Shown piece by piece: positions 8,959 through 17,207 of a DNA stretch of 64,000 nt. The position numbers and the translations under genes were made by a program. Below the pieces are notes generated by a model. That model searched no databases. It saw only the letters and a program-made list of their open reading frames with translations, and was not told where the DNA came from. Positions within the stretch are counted from its first letter, which is position 1; every line of letters starts with the position of its first letter. The DNA is from Sphingobacteriaceae bacterium. Its GTDB lineage: Bacteria; Bacteroidota; Bacteroidia; Sphingobacteriales; Sphingobacteriaceae. Location of the stretch: positions 1 to 64,000 of the forward strand of contig JACMJM010000020.1 of NCBI GenBank assembly GCA_014380615.1, given 5' to 3'.

Positions 8959-9564
8959 ATGGAAACTATCAAAAAAAATAAATGGCTAAGCATTCTGATT
9001 GCAGTCCTCGTAATTGCAAACATTGCTACGCTGTCCACTTTCTGGATTCTTAATAGAAAATCACCAGAAAATTTAAGGGCAGCAGGTCGGCACGAGGCTT
9101 CCCTGTTTATCATTAATGAGCTTAACCTCAACAAAGACCAGCAACTTATTTATAAGCAGCTTATTGCCGAACATCAATCAGAAATGCATGACTTACGCAG
9201 GAAGATTAGGCCTTTGAAAAATCATTTTTTTAGCTCGATTAAGGATACGGTGCTTACTGAGTCGGCGATAATAAAAATGGCTGCAGCAATAGGAGAAAAA
9301 GAAAAAGAAATTCAATTGGCAACATTTAATCACTTCCGTGAGCTTCGTAAAATCTGTACGCCGGAGCAGAAAATAAAATTTGATAAAATCATCAATCAGG
9401 TTATGCGAATGGTTGCTCCACCGGGAGGCAGAGGCGAGGGGCCACCACCACCTCAACACGGAAATGGCCCGATGCCACCGCCGCCGCCCGGGCAAGAAGG
9501 CATGCCACCACCACCACCTCCCGGCGACTTCGAAGATATGCCCCCACCTCCACCTGGCCAATAA
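8959..9564 (+). CDS. Periplasmic Spy/CpxP/CnrX-like protein with polyproline tail
   Basis: A 201-residue protein anchored by one N-terminal transmembrane segment (about 9-30). Residues 40-150 form helical hairpins typical of the heavy-metal-sensor/CpxP group (LNLNKDQQLIYKQLIAEHQ, and TPEQKIKFDKIINQV near the end, which is the LTxxQ-like repeat). The last 50 residues are a Gly-Pro-His-rich tail with several runs of four to six prolines. In the Cnr and Zra families this kind of domain senses metal or envelope stress and relays it to the anti-sigma factor. The bound ligand is unknown. The polyproline tail is an unusual addition, repeated in another form in the next gene. Confidence 0.75.
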   Translation: METIKKNKWLSILIAVLVIANIATLSTFWILNRKSPENLRAAGRHEASLFIINELNLNKDQQLIYKQLIAEHQSEMHDLRRKIRPLKNHFFSSIKDTVLTESAIIKMAAAIGEKEKEIQLATFNHFRELRKICTPEQKIKFDKIINQVMRMVAPPGGRGEGPPPPQHGNGPMPPPPPGQEGMPPPPPPGDFEDMPPPPPGQ

Positions 9565-9615
9565 AAAAACGCAGGTTTTAACAATATAAAACGTCAAATA
9601 GAGAAAGGATAAAAT

Positions 9616-10017
9616 ATGAAAAGAATTAAGATGATGCTATCCGGTTTACTGCTTGTAAGCTCCATAGCAAAGGCTCAACAGCCACCGCCTCACCCGCCAT
9701 CGCCAGAAGTGAGGCTTAAACAGGTGAGTACAAAACTTGAAAAAGAGCTAACGCTAAACGCAGCCCAAAAACAAAAAGTGGAAGAAGCTTTTAAAACTTT
9801 TTTCACCGGAATAGAAAAGCTGAGGAGGGATAACCCACCACCTCCACCGCCGCCTCCGGGAAAGAAGGAAGATATTGATAAGCTGGCAAAGACGCGCGAT
9901 GAAAAAATCAAAGCAGCACTTACAGCATCTCAGTTTAAAAAGTATTTAGAGGTAGAAAAAGCATTGAGACCTAAACATCCACACGGCCCACCGCCACCGC
10001 ATCCTAATAAAGATTAA
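9616..10017 (+). CDS. Secreted small LTxxQ-like proline-rich protein
   Basis: A 133-residue protein with a signal peptide (MKRIKMMLSGLLLVSSIAKAQ) and a PPPHPPSP leader. One helical hairpin of the Spy/CpxP kind follows (LTLNAAQKQKVEEAFKTFF and LTASQFKKYLEVEKAL), interrupted by eight prolines in a row near residues 76-83, and the end is His/Pro-rich (HPHGPPPPHP). It is 51 bases downstream of the related membrane-anchored protein and is probably a soluble periplasmic partner in the same stress regulon. The His-rich end could bind metal, which is an inference. Translation of the proline runs would need EF-P. Confidence 0.75.
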   Translation: MKRIKMMLSGLLLVSSIAKAQQPPPHPPSPEVRLKQVSTKLEKELTLNAAQKQKVEEAFKTFFTGIEKLRRDNPPPPPPPPGKKEDIDKLAKTRDEKIKAALTASQFKKYLEVEKALRPKHPHGPPPPHPNKD

Positions 10018-10022
10018 AATTC

Positions 10023-10050
10023 AAAGCTTCCCTAACGGAGGCTTTTTTTA
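10023..10050 (+). terminator. Rho-independent terminator after the sigma/Spy-like group
   Basis: The stem AAGCTTCC / GGAGGCTT (one G-T wobble) is followed by seven T residues, just after the stop codon of the second proline-rich protein. Confidence 0.75.
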
Positions 10051-10139
10051 TGCTCATTAAAAAAATAAAATTGATCGCAGGTTTTCAATCAGGCTAACGT
10101 CTAACTCTTTAAAAGCTAAAGAACCTAAATCCCGACACA

Positions 10140-10382
10140 ATGAAACTCAAGAAAAATATAGCTACCAGCGAGAATGGATTCATCTTCAATCCGGCAACCG
10201 GTGATTCGTTTTCAAGCAACCCAATAGCTGCAGAAATTTTGCAGATGATGAAGGATGGCAAATCTTCTTCGCAAATAAAAGCAGAGCTGCTCGATAAATA
10301 CCATGTGGAAGAATTACAACTTGAAAGGGATTGGGACGACTGGATGAGCCAATTAAAAGATGCTAACCTTCTTGAGCAATAA
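10140..10382 (+). CDS. PqqD-like (RRE-type) peptide-binding protein
   Basis: An 80-residue protein that fits the PqqD fold: two N-terminal strands (NGFIFNPATGDSFSSNPIA), a helix (AEILQMMKDGKSSSQIKAEL), then a winged helix-turn-helix-like end (YHVEELQLERDWDDWMSQLK). PqqD-type domains bind leader peptides or carrier proteins and present them to a modifying enzyme. It is the first gene of a six-gene run and is followed after 10 bases by an ATP-grasp ligase. No obvious precursor peptide of 30-70 residues is seen beside it, so the partner may be the downstream enzymes themselves or a peptide encoded elsewhere. Confidence 0.8.
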   Translation: MKLKKNIATSENGFIFNPATGDSFSSNPIAAEILQMMKDGKSSSQIKAELLDKYHVEELQLERDWDDWMSQLKDANLLEQ

Positions 10383-10392
10383 GCCACATATT

Positions 10393-11448
10393 ATGGACAA
10401 ACACACAAAAAAACCACTGGTTATTGCCGTTACCGGATTAAATGCGATTGATAGCCCCGGTCCCGGCGTTGCTGTAATCAGAGCCTTACGAGAAGGCCTC
10501 GACCGGGAACTACGAATCATCGGTTTTTCTTACGAATCGCTTGAACCTGGAATATACATGCATGATATCGTTGATAAAACGTATCAGATTCCGTACCCAT
10601 CGGCCGGAATTAAGGCTTTATTTGAACGCTTAAATTACATCCATGCAGAAGAAGGCATGGAGATAATTATTCCAAATTTCGATGCTGAGCTTTATAACTT
10701 CATTAGGCTGTCTGACCGTTTGGCTGAAATTGGAATCCGCACTTTTCTGCCCAACATCGAACAATTAGAGGCAAGGGATAAAATCAACCTTCTCAAGTTT
10801 GGTAAAAAACACAAATTTCATGTGCCGGAAGATAAAGTGATTAATAAAGCTGAAGAATTAAACAAGCTTGCTGAAGACTTTGGGTATCCTTTGGTGGTAA
10901 AAGGTAAATATTATGAGGCCATAATCGCCTATACCATTGAACAAGCACATAAAGCCTTTTATAAACTGAGTGCGAAATGGGGACATCCGATTATAGTTCA
11001 ACAGTTTATTAACGGGACTGAAATAAATATTGCTGCTTTAGGCGATGGCGAGGGCAATGCCATCAGTATTATTCCTATGCGGAAACTCTATATCACTGAT
11101 AAAGGCAAAGCCTGGGCTGGAATTACGCTGGAGGATCAGGAACTGATAGACCTTGCCAATCACTTTGTGAAAGCCACCAAATGGAAAGGTGGCTTTGAAC
11201 TCGAAATAATGAAAGACGCAAAGGGCCATTTATATATTATGGAGGTAAACCCTCGTTTTCCGGCCTGGATTTATTTAACCGCAGGGGCCGGCCAAAATCA
11301 GCCTGCAACACTTGTTAAAATGGCTCTCGGCGAGAAAGTGGCTCCATTTACCAAATACGAAGTTGGAAAAATTTTCATCCGCTACTCTTGGGATCACATT
11401 ACCGATGTTAAAGAATTTCAACACCTCTCTGCTTACGGCGAACTATAA
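10393..11448 (+). CDS. ATP-grasp ligase (carbamoyl-phosphate-synthase-like)
   Basis: The start is placed at the ATG at 10393 (MDKHTKKPLVIAVTG), because the longer alternative overlaps the previous gene and lacks family-like sequence. The 351-residue product has a preATP-grasp Rossmann-like domain (about 1-105), an ATP-binding domain (PLVVKGKYYEAIIAYT, IIVQQFINGTEINIAALG) and the Mg-binding end (GGFELEIMKDAKGHLYIMEV followed by NPRFP). This class joins a carboxylate to an amine via an acyl phosphate. It is most like carbamoyl-phosphate-synthase large-subunit halves of unknown substrate. Genes on both sides suggest that it ligates an amino acid made or changed by the neighbouring PLP enzyme. 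Confidence 0.85.
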   Translation: MDKHTKKPLVIAVTGLNAIDSPGPGVAVIRALREGLDRELRIIGFSYESLEPGIYMHDIVDKTYQIPYPSAGIKALFERLNYIHAEEGMEIIIPNFDAELYNFIRLSDRLAEIGIRTFLPNIEQLEARDKINLLKFGKKHKFHVPEDKVINKAEELNKLAEDFGYPLVVKGKYYEAIIAYTIEQAHKAFYKLSAKWGHPIIVQQFINGTEINIAALGDGEGNAISIIPMRKLYITDKGKAWAGITLEDQELIDLANHFVKATKWKGGFELEIMKDAKGHLYIMEVNPRFPAWIYLTAGAGQNQPATLVKMALGEKVAPFTKYEVGKIFIRYSWDHITDVKEFQHLSAYGEL

Positions 11449-11460
11449 ACCTTAATCCAA

Positions 11461-12825
11461 ATGATTACTCAGAAATTGATTTACGAAAGGCCCTTCATCA
11501 AAAAGATGAACGCCGGTTTAATGAACAAATTCGGAACACGTACAGAATTTCAGGCACTAAAATACATTGATGGTGTATCAGTAAAAAGCCTGCTTGCAGA
11601 GTACGGTTCGCCGGTATTTGTATTGTCGGAAAAACAAATTCGCCGGAATTATCAAAATGCGGTGCGTTCTTTTAAAACCCGATATCCCAAAGTTCAATTC
11701 GCCTGGAGCTATAAAACCAATTACATTAATGCGGTTTGTAATGTCTTTCATCAGGAAGGAAGTTGGGCAGAAGTAGTTTCGGGCTTTGAATATCGTAAAG
11801 CACTGGGCAATGGCGTACCTGGAAATAAGATAATTTTTAATGGCCCTGATAAGCATCCCGAGGATATCCTGTTAGCTATCAAAAACGACTCGCTATTACA
11901 TATTGACCATTTTGATGAGCTCTACTCACTAATTGAACTATGTGATACGCAGGATAAAAAGCCCAGAGTAGCCATCCGGGTAAATATGGATACCGGTGTC
12001 TATCCTATTTGGGACCGCTTTGGTTTTAATTATGAAAATGGCCAGGCCTGGAACGCAATCACTAAAATTATCGGTTCGGGCAAGCTTAAACTGGTAGGAT
12101 TGCATTGCCATATCGGAACTTATATGCTGGCTACTTCTGCTTATGCTATTGCAGCTTCTAAATTATGCGAGTTGGCTACAAATTGCAAAAATCAATTACA
12201 TACGCCTATCCAATACCTGGATTTGGGGGGAGGATTTCCATCAACAAATACGCTCAGAGGGGCTTATTTGCCAGGAGTTGATACCGTGCCTTCTGTTGAT
12301 GATTTTGCCGAAGCTATCACATCTACCATATTAGCTCATGGCTTTAAACAGGATGAATTACCCTTATTGATTTTAGAAAGCGGCCGGGTTTTGATTGATG
12401 ATGCAGGATATTTATTAGGTACCGTACTAGCTAATAAACGGCTGAGCGATGGCAGAAGAGCTACCATTATGGATTTTGGCGTAAACATTCTCTTTACCGC
12501 GTTCTGGTATGAACATAAAATAAGTCCCGCCCAGGATTTTACTCATCATTCTGAAGACATGGTGCTGTATGGACCGCTCTGTATGAACATTGATGTTGTT
12601 CGCGAAAGCGTAAACCTGCCTTTGCTAAATAGGGGTGACAATGTAGTTGTTCATAAGGTTGGTGCTTATAACATGACACAGTGGATGCAGTTTATCAGCA
12701 TGCGCCCAAATGTGGTAATGATTGATGAAAAGGGTAATCCGCATCTTATCCGCAAAGCAGAAACTCTTGGATATCTTGAAATGCAGGAAGAAACCCCAAC
12801 ACATTTAAAGTCTATAAACCTTTAG
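11461..12825 (+). CDS. Fold-type III PLP decarboxylase (DAP/ornithine decarboxylase family)
   Basis: A 454-residue enzyme of the alanine-racemase-like barrel decarboxylases. Visible motifs: the PLP lysine in FAWSYKTNYINAV, the barrel His in LHCHIGTY, the phosphate-binding glycine loop LDLGGGFPS, ESGRVLIDDAGYLLG, and a C-terminal dimer-interface segment YGPLCMNIDVV where family members carry the CESxD motif. Here the Cys is present but the following residues are MNID, so substrate specificity may differ from LysA. Length is close to that of LysA-type enzymes plus an N-terminal extension of about 40 residues. The gene starts 12 bases after the ATP-grasp gene. Its product probably supplies or consumes the ligase substrate. 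Confidence 0.85.
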   Translation: MITQKLIYERPFIKKMNAGLMNKFGTRTEFQALKYIDGVSVKSLLAEYGSPVFVLSEKQIRRNYQNAVRSFKTRYPKVQFAWSYKTNYINAVCNVFHQEGSWAEVVSGFEYRKALGNGVPGNKIIFNGPDKHPEDILLAIKNDSLLHIDHFDELYSLIELCDTQDKKPRVAIRVNMDTGVYPIWDRFGFNYENGQAWNAITKIIGSGKLKLVGLHCHIGTYMLATSAYAIAASKLCELATNCKNQLHTPIQYLDLGGGFPSTNTLRGAYLPGVDTVPSVDDFAEAITSTILAHGFKQDELPLLILESGRVLIDDAGYLLGTVLANKRLSDGRRATIMDFGVNILFTAFWYEHKISPAQDFTHHSEDMVLYGPLCMNIDVVRESVNLPLLNRGDNVVVHKVGAYNMTQWMQFISMRPNVVMIDEKGNPHLIRKAETLGYLEMQEETPTHLKSINL

Positions 12826-12837
12826 GTCTTGAATGCC

Positions 12838-14991
12838 ATGCGTCAATATAGCATAGCTGTACTTAATAGTTATTCGGTGATATTTTTCTCCCAGGATAAA
12901 CTATTCGGAGGTATTATTTTGCTGGTTAGTTTTTTCAATCCTGTAGCCGGATCTGCCGGATTATTAGCTGTAATGCTTACACAGGCGGTTGCCCGATTTA
13001 CCGGCTTCAGCAAAGAATGCACTTCACAAGGTTTGTATAGCTTCAACGCATTATTAACGGCAATAGGTTTGGCAACCATCTATGAGCAAAATGCCTACTT
13101 CTGGCTTGTACTGCTTTTATCTGCTTTTTGTACATTCATTTTAAGCATTACCGTTTCGGCCTGGCTGGGCAAATACGGACTACCGGTGCTATCGCTCCCC
13201 TTTGTACTCACGTTCTGGATGATAAGCCTTACCGGCGATAAATTGGTAAAAATTACTACACTCTCCGATTCTGATTTTTGGCAACCAGCCAGCGTATATC
13301 TAAACAATCACTTCAATACGTTAATTCAAGCTTACCCGCTAAGCTTAATACTTAATTTCTTCAGGTCGATAAGCGCAGTACTTTTTCAGGATAATGCATT
13401 TGCAGGGTTTCTGCTCAGCCTTGGCTTTATATGGTATTCCAGAATCGGGTTCAGTCTTTTGCTTATTGGCTTTTTTACTGCTTACGGTATTGAACGCTTT
13501 TCTACGGACTACCATGAAAGTATCAATTACTATAATTTTGGTGCCAATTACATGATGACTGCGGTAGCCTTGGGTGCTTTTTTCATCATTCCTTCGCGCT
13601 ATTCTTATTTATGGTCTGTTTTGAGTATTGCCCTGGCAGGCATGCTGGTTAAAGGCTTAACTAATCTTTTAAAAATTTATGAATTACCGGTTTTATCGCT
13701 CCCCTTTTCGGTGGTTGTAATTCTGATGCTTTATTTCTTTATGCAGCGAATCAGTTCGCGTGGGTTAACATTAACACCCGTTCAAAATTTCTCACCCGAA
13801 CTTAATTTATACCAGTTTTTAAATAATCGAGAGCGATTACAGAACCATCGATACGTGCCTTTATTGCTGCCTTTTATCGGCGAATGGACCGTATCGCAAG
13901 GGTATGAAGGCAATATTACCCATAAAGGAGATTGGAGCAAAGCACTTGATTTTGTAATTCTGGATAATGAAATGAAAACTTATGCTTGGCCCGGCAGCAC
14001 TGCAAAAGACTTTTACTGTTACAATAAACCCGTGCTTGCCTGTGCCACCGGATTTGTGGAAGATGTTATTGATGATATTGAAGATAATCCTATAGGGGAA
14101 GTAGATACCGTTAATAACTGGGGCAACACAATCATCATCAGACATTTAACCGGATTATATTCAAAAGTATCGCACCTTAAAAAGGGTTCTGCGAAGGTTA
14201 AAAAAGGAGATTTTGTTTATCAGGGAGATGTTATCGGGGCCTGTGGCAACTCGGGTCGTTCGCCTGAGCCACATTTACATTTTCAAGTACAGCAAACGCC
14301 TTACATTGGTTCGAAAACCACCGAATACCCTTTTTCCTATTATTTTAACATTTCAGAAACACTACCGCAACAGTTACAAAGCTTTACAATTCCTGCAGAA
14401 GGGCAAACCATTGCTAACCCTGCTATTGATTTCTCTATTAAAATGTCCTTTACTTTTCAGCCGGGTTTTCGTGTAAAATTCACAAACTACGAAACTGGTA
14501 AAACAGAAGAATGGGAGGTATTTACCGATGCCTTGAACCAATCTTTTTTCCATTTAAAAGACTCGACGACAAGCGCTTATTTTACTGACAATGAAAGTGC
14601 TTTTTATTTCAGCAATTTTTATGGTGATAAAAACACTTTGCTGTATCAGTTTTATCTCTCTGCTTATAAAGTAATTTTTACCTCGGTTGAGGGAATTCAA
14701 AATCAGGATATTTATCCGCTCCACCTAAGCAGATTCAAATCGTGGCTTTGGCTGCAAGATTTTATAGCTCCTTTCAATCAGTTTATCACTTTTAAATTCA
14801 AATCCAATATCTGTAAGGATGATAAACAACCTCAGCAAATGAGTCTTAAATCAGAACAATACATCGAATATTTTGGAAAGGTAAAAGAGGTAATGAAATC
14901 AGAAATTAAGCTAATAAACGGCAGGATATCAACCCTTGAAATTCAGCTGCCAAACAAACCCACAGCATCAGTATGGACCTTAGAAAGTTAA
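12838..14991 (+). CDS. Urea-transporter-like membrane domain fused to M23 peptidase
   Basis: The start is placed at the ATG at 12838; TTG at 12829 is the alternative. Residues 1-305 hold about ten membrane segments with urea-transporter signatures (GLYSFNALLTAIGLA and, in the second half, YYNFGANYMMTAVALGAFF). Residues about 350-490 form an M23/LytM peptidase domain: HKGDWSKALDF, GNTIIIRHLTGLYSKVSHL and SPEPHLHFQVQ, which keep the metal-binding His/Asp and the HLH motif. A beta-rich end of about 220 residues is not recognised. Urea transporters pass urea or amides down a gradient; M23 enzymes cut peptidoglycan cross-links. The gene starts 12 bases after the decarboxylase, and its end overlaps the next gene by 19 bases. 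Confidence 0.82.
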   Translation: MRQYSIAVLNSYSVIFFSQDKLFGGIILLVSFFNPVAGSAGLLAVMLTQAVARFTGFSKECTSQGLYSFNALLTAIGLATIYEQNAYFWLVLLLSAFCTFILSITVSAWLGKYGLPVLSLPFVLTFWMISLTGDKLVKITTLSDSDFWQPASVYLNNHFNTLIQAYPLSLILNFFRSISAVLFQDNAFAGFLLSLGFIWYSRIGFSLLLIGFFTAYGIERFSTDYHESINYYNFGANYMMTAVALGAFFIIPSRYSYLWSVLSIALAGMLVKGLTNLLKIYELPVLSLPFSVVVILMLYFFMQRISSRGLTLTPVQNFSPELNLYQFLNNRERLQNHRYVPLLLPFIGEWTVSQGYEGNITHKGDWSKALDFVILDNEMKTYAWPGSTAKDFYCYNKPVLACATGFVEDVIDDIEDNPIGEVDTVNNWGNTIIIRHLTGLYSKVSHLKKGSAKVKKGDFVYQGDVIGACGNSGRSPEPHLHFQVQQTPYIGSKTTEYPFSYYFNISETLPQQLQSFTIPAEGQTIANPAIDFSIKMSFTFQPGFRVKFTNYETGKTEEWEVFTDALNQSFFHLKDSTTSAYFTDNESAFYFSNFYGDKNTLLYQFYLSAYKVIFTSVEGIQNQDIYPLHLSRFKSWLWLQDFIAPFNQFITFKFKSNICKDDKQPQQMSLKSEQYIEYFGKVKEVMKSEIKLINGRISTLEIQLPNKPTASVWTLES

Positions 14992-16145
14992 TAATTATCC
15001 CCGTTCTTTTATTCTGGTCGTTGATTATTCTTGCTCAAAACAACACCGATTATATAAAAGCTGATAGTTTAAGTTGGAAACTATACGAAACCGGTGAATG
15101 GAAAGAGTTGCTTATCGAGGGAAATAAGCTAATTAAACAGCAATCAGATTTTCCTAATTTGAGGTTGCGTATGGCTTATGCTGCCTTTATACTGTCGGAT
15201 TTCGGCGAGGCAAAAAAACATTATACCCAAGTATTAAAAGAGGATTCTTACAATCAATTCGCTCGCTATTATCTTCAACTTTGCGAAACTTACCTTAATC
15301 ATCCGCTGGCTGCAAACTATCATCAATCGTATCTTCAAGCAAATGATGATACTACAAGTAAGCTTGCCATTAGAAGCCTTACGCTCGAAAGCGGGATAAA
15401 AAGTCCTGCAACCGTATTAAGAAAGAATGGCTATTATAACCGCATTAGCCTGGGGACCCAACTAGGCTGGAAAATATTCTTTGACCAATCCCTTTCTTTC
15501 TTTGGGCAGCAGTTGGCTGTGATTAATGCACCAGGTAACGGCACAGTCGATTATTCGGCGAGCAAACAATTTGAATATTATGGAAAACTAAGCTATGCTT
15601 TATCGGCGAGATGGTCGGCCTGGGCGGGATATCATTACTTGAATACTAACTTTCTCGCGCAACGCTACCACAGTAATATTGGCTTAGGCGGATTAAAAAT
15701 TTCAGGCAACTATCTGGATGTACAGGCGGATGCAAGCATTGGCAATCTTACTGGCTTAATCACTCATCAATATAATGCCATGCTCACCTACTTCCCATTA
15801 GGAAACCTAAATTTATACGGCATAACAAGAATCTCATTACATAGTGATTCAGTGGCCACAGAAACGATAATTAGCCAGGTTGCTGGTTTTAAACTTTCAA
15901 AAAAAATATGGTTTGAAGCTTCAGGAAGTTTCGGGAGATTGAACAATTTTCTGGAAGTTGATGGTTTGTATGTTTACAATTCTATCGACCCGAGTACCTC
16001 TAAACTTGGAACTTCTTTGCTGTATCAACTCGGAAGAAGAAGCCTGCTTCAACTAAACTATACGCAGGAAAAGAAACAAAATATTACCCAAAACACAAAT
16101 TTCAATCAACACTCACTTACAACAAGTATATCATGGAAATTTTAA
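14973..16145 (+). CDS. TPR protein with C-terminal outer-membrane beta barrel
   Basis: A 390-residue protein. Residues 1-21 are a signal peptide (LLFWSLIILAQNN). Residues 25-130 hold about three tetratricopeptide-like helical pairs (LRMAYAAFILSDFGEAKKHY). From residue 150 the sequence alternates aromatic and polar residues (YYGKLSYALSARWSAWAGYH) and ends SISWKF, with a terminal Phe as in BamA-assembled outer-membrane proteins. It therefore links a periplasmic scaffold to an outer-membrane barrel. It overlaps both its neighbours (19 bases upstream, 13 bases downstream), so it is part of the same operon. The substrate is unknown. Confidence 0.78.
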   Translation: MDLRKLIIIPVLLFWSLIILAQNNTDYIKADSLSWKLYETGEWKELLIEGNKLIKQQSDFPNLRLRMAYAAFILSDFGEAKKHYTQVLKEDSYNQFARYYLQLCETYLNHPLAANYHQSYLQANDDTTSKLAIRSLTLESGIKSPATVLRKNGYYNRISLGTQLGWKIFFDQSLSFFGQQLAVINAPGNGTVDYSASKQFEYYGKLSYALSARWSAWAGYHYLNTNFLAQRYHSNIGLGGLKISGNYLDVQADASIGNLTGLITHQYNAMLTYFPLGNLNLYGITRISLHSDSVATETIISQVAGFKLSKKIWFEASGSFGRLNNFLEVDGLYVYNSIDPSTSKLGTSLLYQLGRRSLLQLNYTQEKKQNITQNTNFNQHSLTTSISWKF

Positions 16146-16759
16146 AAAGAGCGGCTACATTAGTTATAATTATTACAGCATTGCAGGTTAAATCGGCGTT
16201 TTCACAAGCAGATGCCACTATTATGAAGGCATTCTCAACCAGTTACTCAGAAGAATTAAAAGTAAACTATACTTCCGCCGTCAAGGCGATTAGTTCGGTT
16301 TATAACGAAAAAAGCTATGAGATGAATTTGCGTCTGGGCTGGTTGTATTATCTGCTTAAAAACTATACTGTATCGGCCAATTATTATCAGAAAGCGGTTA
16401 ATTTGAAGAATAAAGCCATAGAAGCCCGGTTTGGCGTTGTAAAACCACTCGCCTCATTAGAAAGCTGGGACAGAGTAATGGAGCAGTATGATGCAATTTT
16501 AAAATCGGACCCACAAAACGTACAGGCCCGGTACTGGAAAGGCATGATTTATTATAACCGTAAACAATACGAGCTGTCAAAACAGCAATTTGTTAAAGTA
16601 ATCACGCTTTACCCCTTTGATTACGATTCGAATCACATGATGGGCTGGGCTTGTTTAATGCTGGGTAAAAAGGCAGAAGCAAAAAGTTTTTTTTCACAAA
16701 CGCTGATGGTAAAACCCGGAGATGTATCGGCAATGGATGGGCTGAATAGGAGTAAGTAG
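16133..16759 (+). CDS. Secreted TPR protein
   Basis: A 208-residue protein with a signal peptide (MEILKRAATLVIIITALQVK, cleavage near AFSQA) and four to five TPR units (LGWLYYLLKNYTVSANYYQK; ARYWKGMIYYNRKQYELSKQ; MMGWACLMLGKKAEAKSFF). It is the last gene of the operon and overlaps the TPR-barrel gene by 13 bases. It probably binds the barrel protein or its client in the periplasm. No catalytic motif is present. Confidence 0.8.
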   Translation: MEILKRAATLVIIITALQVKSAFSQADATIMKAFSTSYSEELKVNYTSAVKAISSVYNEKSYEMNLRLGWLYYLLKNYTVSANYYQKAVNLKNKAIEARFGVVKPLASLESWDRVMEQYDAILKSDPQNVQARYWKGMIYYNRKQYELSKQQFVKVITLYPFDYDSNHMMGWACLMLGKKAEAKSFFSQTLMVKPGDVSAMDGLNRSK

Positions 16760-16851
16760 ACTATGGGGCTGCCAACTTTTAACAAGAATTCGGATTTTGT
16801 GATAAGGGTAATAGGCAGGCCATGAGAATTTCAAAAGATCGATAAAATTTC

Positions 16852-16902
16852 TGGTGCCCCTATTGCCTTGCTGACCCCTGATAGGGCACCAACAGGGCAC
16901 CA
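16852..16902. repeat. GGTGCC-rich inverted and direct repeats beside tRNA-Ser
   Basis: TGGTGCCCCTAT at about 16852-16863 pairs with ATAGGGCACCA at 16881-16891 (one bulged C). AGGGCACCA is repeated directly at 16883 and 16894. A further GGTGCC lies at about 16950. Clusters of such sites beside a tRNA 3' end are typical of integrase arm sites, but no integrase gene is present. Confidence 0.55.
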
Positions 16903-16969
16903 GAAGTGTTAAAATTTGCAGATAAACATTCAAAAGTGATACCCATTGTGGTGCCTTTTGAGTTTCGGC

Positions 16970-17003
16970 ACAAAAAAAGCCTCCTACGTAACGTAAAAGG
17001 CTT
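16970..17003 (-). terminator. Terminator of tRNA-Ser
   Basis: Read on the minus strand, AAGCCTTTTACG and CGTAGGAGGCTT pair around TTA, with G-T wobbles, and are followed by seven T residues. It lies about 13 bases after the tRNA CCA end. Confidence 0.75.
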
Positions 17004-17016
17004 AATTCTATAATAG

Positions 17017-17106
17017 TGGCGGAGAGCTAGGGATTCGAACCCCAGGAACCTTTAACAGTTCAACAGTTTTCAAGACTGCCGCAATCGACCACTCTGCCAG
17101 CTCTCC
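17017..17106 (-). tRNA. tRNA-Ser (anticodon TGA)
   Basis: The minus strand reads GGAGAGCTGGCAGAGTGG at the 5' end. The anticodon loop CTTGAAA carries TGA, a long variable arm of the class II type follows, then GGTTCGAATCC for the T arm. The acceptor 3' strand GCTCTCC pairs with the 5' GGAGAGC. The discriminator is G and the terminal CCA is encoded. The length is 90 bases with CCA. Confidence 0.97.
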
Positions 17107-17207
17107 GGGGGCAAAAGTACGAATCCCGCTTAAATCTGCAAGAATGAATGTTGTTTTTTTTGAGTATTGTGCTTAGAAGTTTGAGCTACAGAGTAATAGA
17201 TTTCAAT

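Noticed and set aside
9430-9560. CCACCACC repeats that could look like a CRISPR or microsatellite array
   Set aside because: They are proline codons in one continuous frame; there are no spacers of constant length and no cas genes in the window.
9193-9597. Minus-strand frames across the polyproline-coding repeats
   Set aside because: They are reverse readings of CCA/CCG codons in the proline tail (giving Trp/Gly-rich runs) and have no independent support.
12838-14991. The UT-M23 gene as two genes joined by a missed stop codon
   Set aside because: The frame is unbroken, with sense sequence between the domains and no internal start with better context, so it is treated as a real fusion.
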